Shown in pieces: positions 5,336 through 5,577 of a DNA stretch of 5,577 bases; position 1 is the first letter of the stretch; each line of letters begins with the position of its first letter. Both the position numbers and the translations under genes were made by a program. Origin of the DNA: Actinomycetota bacterium (GTDB taxonomy: Bacteria > Actinomycetota > Acidimicrobiia > Acidimicrobiales > Ilumatobacteraceae). The notes under the pieces are model-generated. The model saw only the letters and a program-made list of their open reading frames with translations, had not been told where the DNA came from and searched no databases. The DNA is taken from positions 1 to 5,577 of the forward strand of contig JAPKZT010000135.1 in the NCBI GenBank assembly GCA_026393655.1. Direction: 5' to 3'.

Positions 5336-5577
5336 GATGTCAACGGCCCGTTGCGAATTGCATACCTTACTTACCGTGGCAAACCTCATGTTGGCGGTCA
5401 GGGCGTTTACACGCGACATTTGACCAAAGCGTTAGCCGACCTCGGTCACCATGTTGAAGTTTTCAGTGGTCAGCCATATCCGGTTCTAGACGAGCGAGTT
5501 CAACTACACAAGTTGCCGAGCCTAGATATCTTCAACGATCACAACCCTGGACGATTTCCTGCCTATTGGGAGTTAAA
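5321..5577 (+). CDS. Family 4 glycosyltransferase, N-terminal part (cut by window edge)
   Basis: Only the first 85 codons and two further bases are present, with no stop. The product begins MTKPFDVNGPLRIAYLT, the first Rossmann strand of a GT-B fold, followed by the glycine-rich VGGQGVYTRHLTKALADLGHHVEVFSG segment (24-50). This GGxGxY motif followed by an ALxxLGHxVxVF helix and strand is characteristic of GT4 (PimA/GlgA-like) enzymes, which transfer a sugar from a nucleotide-sugar donor to lipid, glycan or small-molecule acceptors. Donor and acceptor residues lie mainly in the missing C-terminal half, so the substrate is unknown. The ATG at 5321 has a good AGGA at 5310-5313. It starts 58 bp after the epimerase stop, so it may be in the same transcript or have its own promoter; no clear terminator separates them. 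Confidence 0.88.
   Translation, partial: MTKPFDVNGPLRIAYLTYRGKPHVGGQGVYTRHLTKALADLGHHVEVFSGQPYPVLDERVQLHKLPSLDIFNDHNPGRFPAYWEL

Overview
This 5.6 kb window looks like ordinary, densely coding bacterial chromosome. It holds seven complete or partial gene pairs worth of housekeeping functions: eight protein genes in two divergent groups. There are no mobile elements, CRISPR repeats, tRNA or rRNA genes, and no gene-free stretch longer than about 60 bp. The organism is probably an actinobacterium, and I would guess a mid-GC aquatic lineage such as Acidimicrobiia. The reasons are the actinobacterial form of Lgt (tryptophan in the usual H-G-G position), the style of the M48 protease and glycosyltransferase, GatCAB in place of direct Gln/Asn charging, weak Shine-Dalgarno sequences and a GC content in the mid-40s by eye. 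The taxonomic call is inference from remembered family features, not a search.

Minus-strand group (positions 2048 down to 1, read right to left): a 104-residue two-cluster 4Fe-4S ferredoxin, then lgt (prolipoprotein diacylglyceryl transferase), then gatC and gatA (subunits of the tRNA-dependent amidotransferase), with gatA running off the left edge. Spacing is tight: 34 bp between ferredoxin and lgt, a 31 bp overlap of lgt with gatC (GTG start), and 3 bp between gatC and gatA. A single operon is likely.

A 58 bp divergent intergenic region (2049-2106) separates the groups. It holds a 14 bp near-perfect palindrome and a -10-like hexamer placed for a leaderless ferredoxin transcript.

Plus-strand group (2107 to 5577): a membrane M48 zinc metalloprotease, lnt-like apolipoprotein N-acyltransferase (4 bp ATGA overlap), an aldose 1-epimerase family protein (11 bp overlap), and after a 58 bp gap the first 85 codons of a family 4 glycosyltransferase.

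The functional theme is cell-envelope lipoprotein maturation: Lgt performs the first lipidation step and Lnt the last, and here they sit in back-to-back operons with a membrane protease beside them. The signal peptidase (lsp) that acts between them is not in the window. The most notable observation is that the Lnt homologue has serine (codon 4098-4100) where the catalytic cysteine of the Glu-Lys-Cys triad is expected, while the Glu and Lys are kept. No wholly new system is evident.
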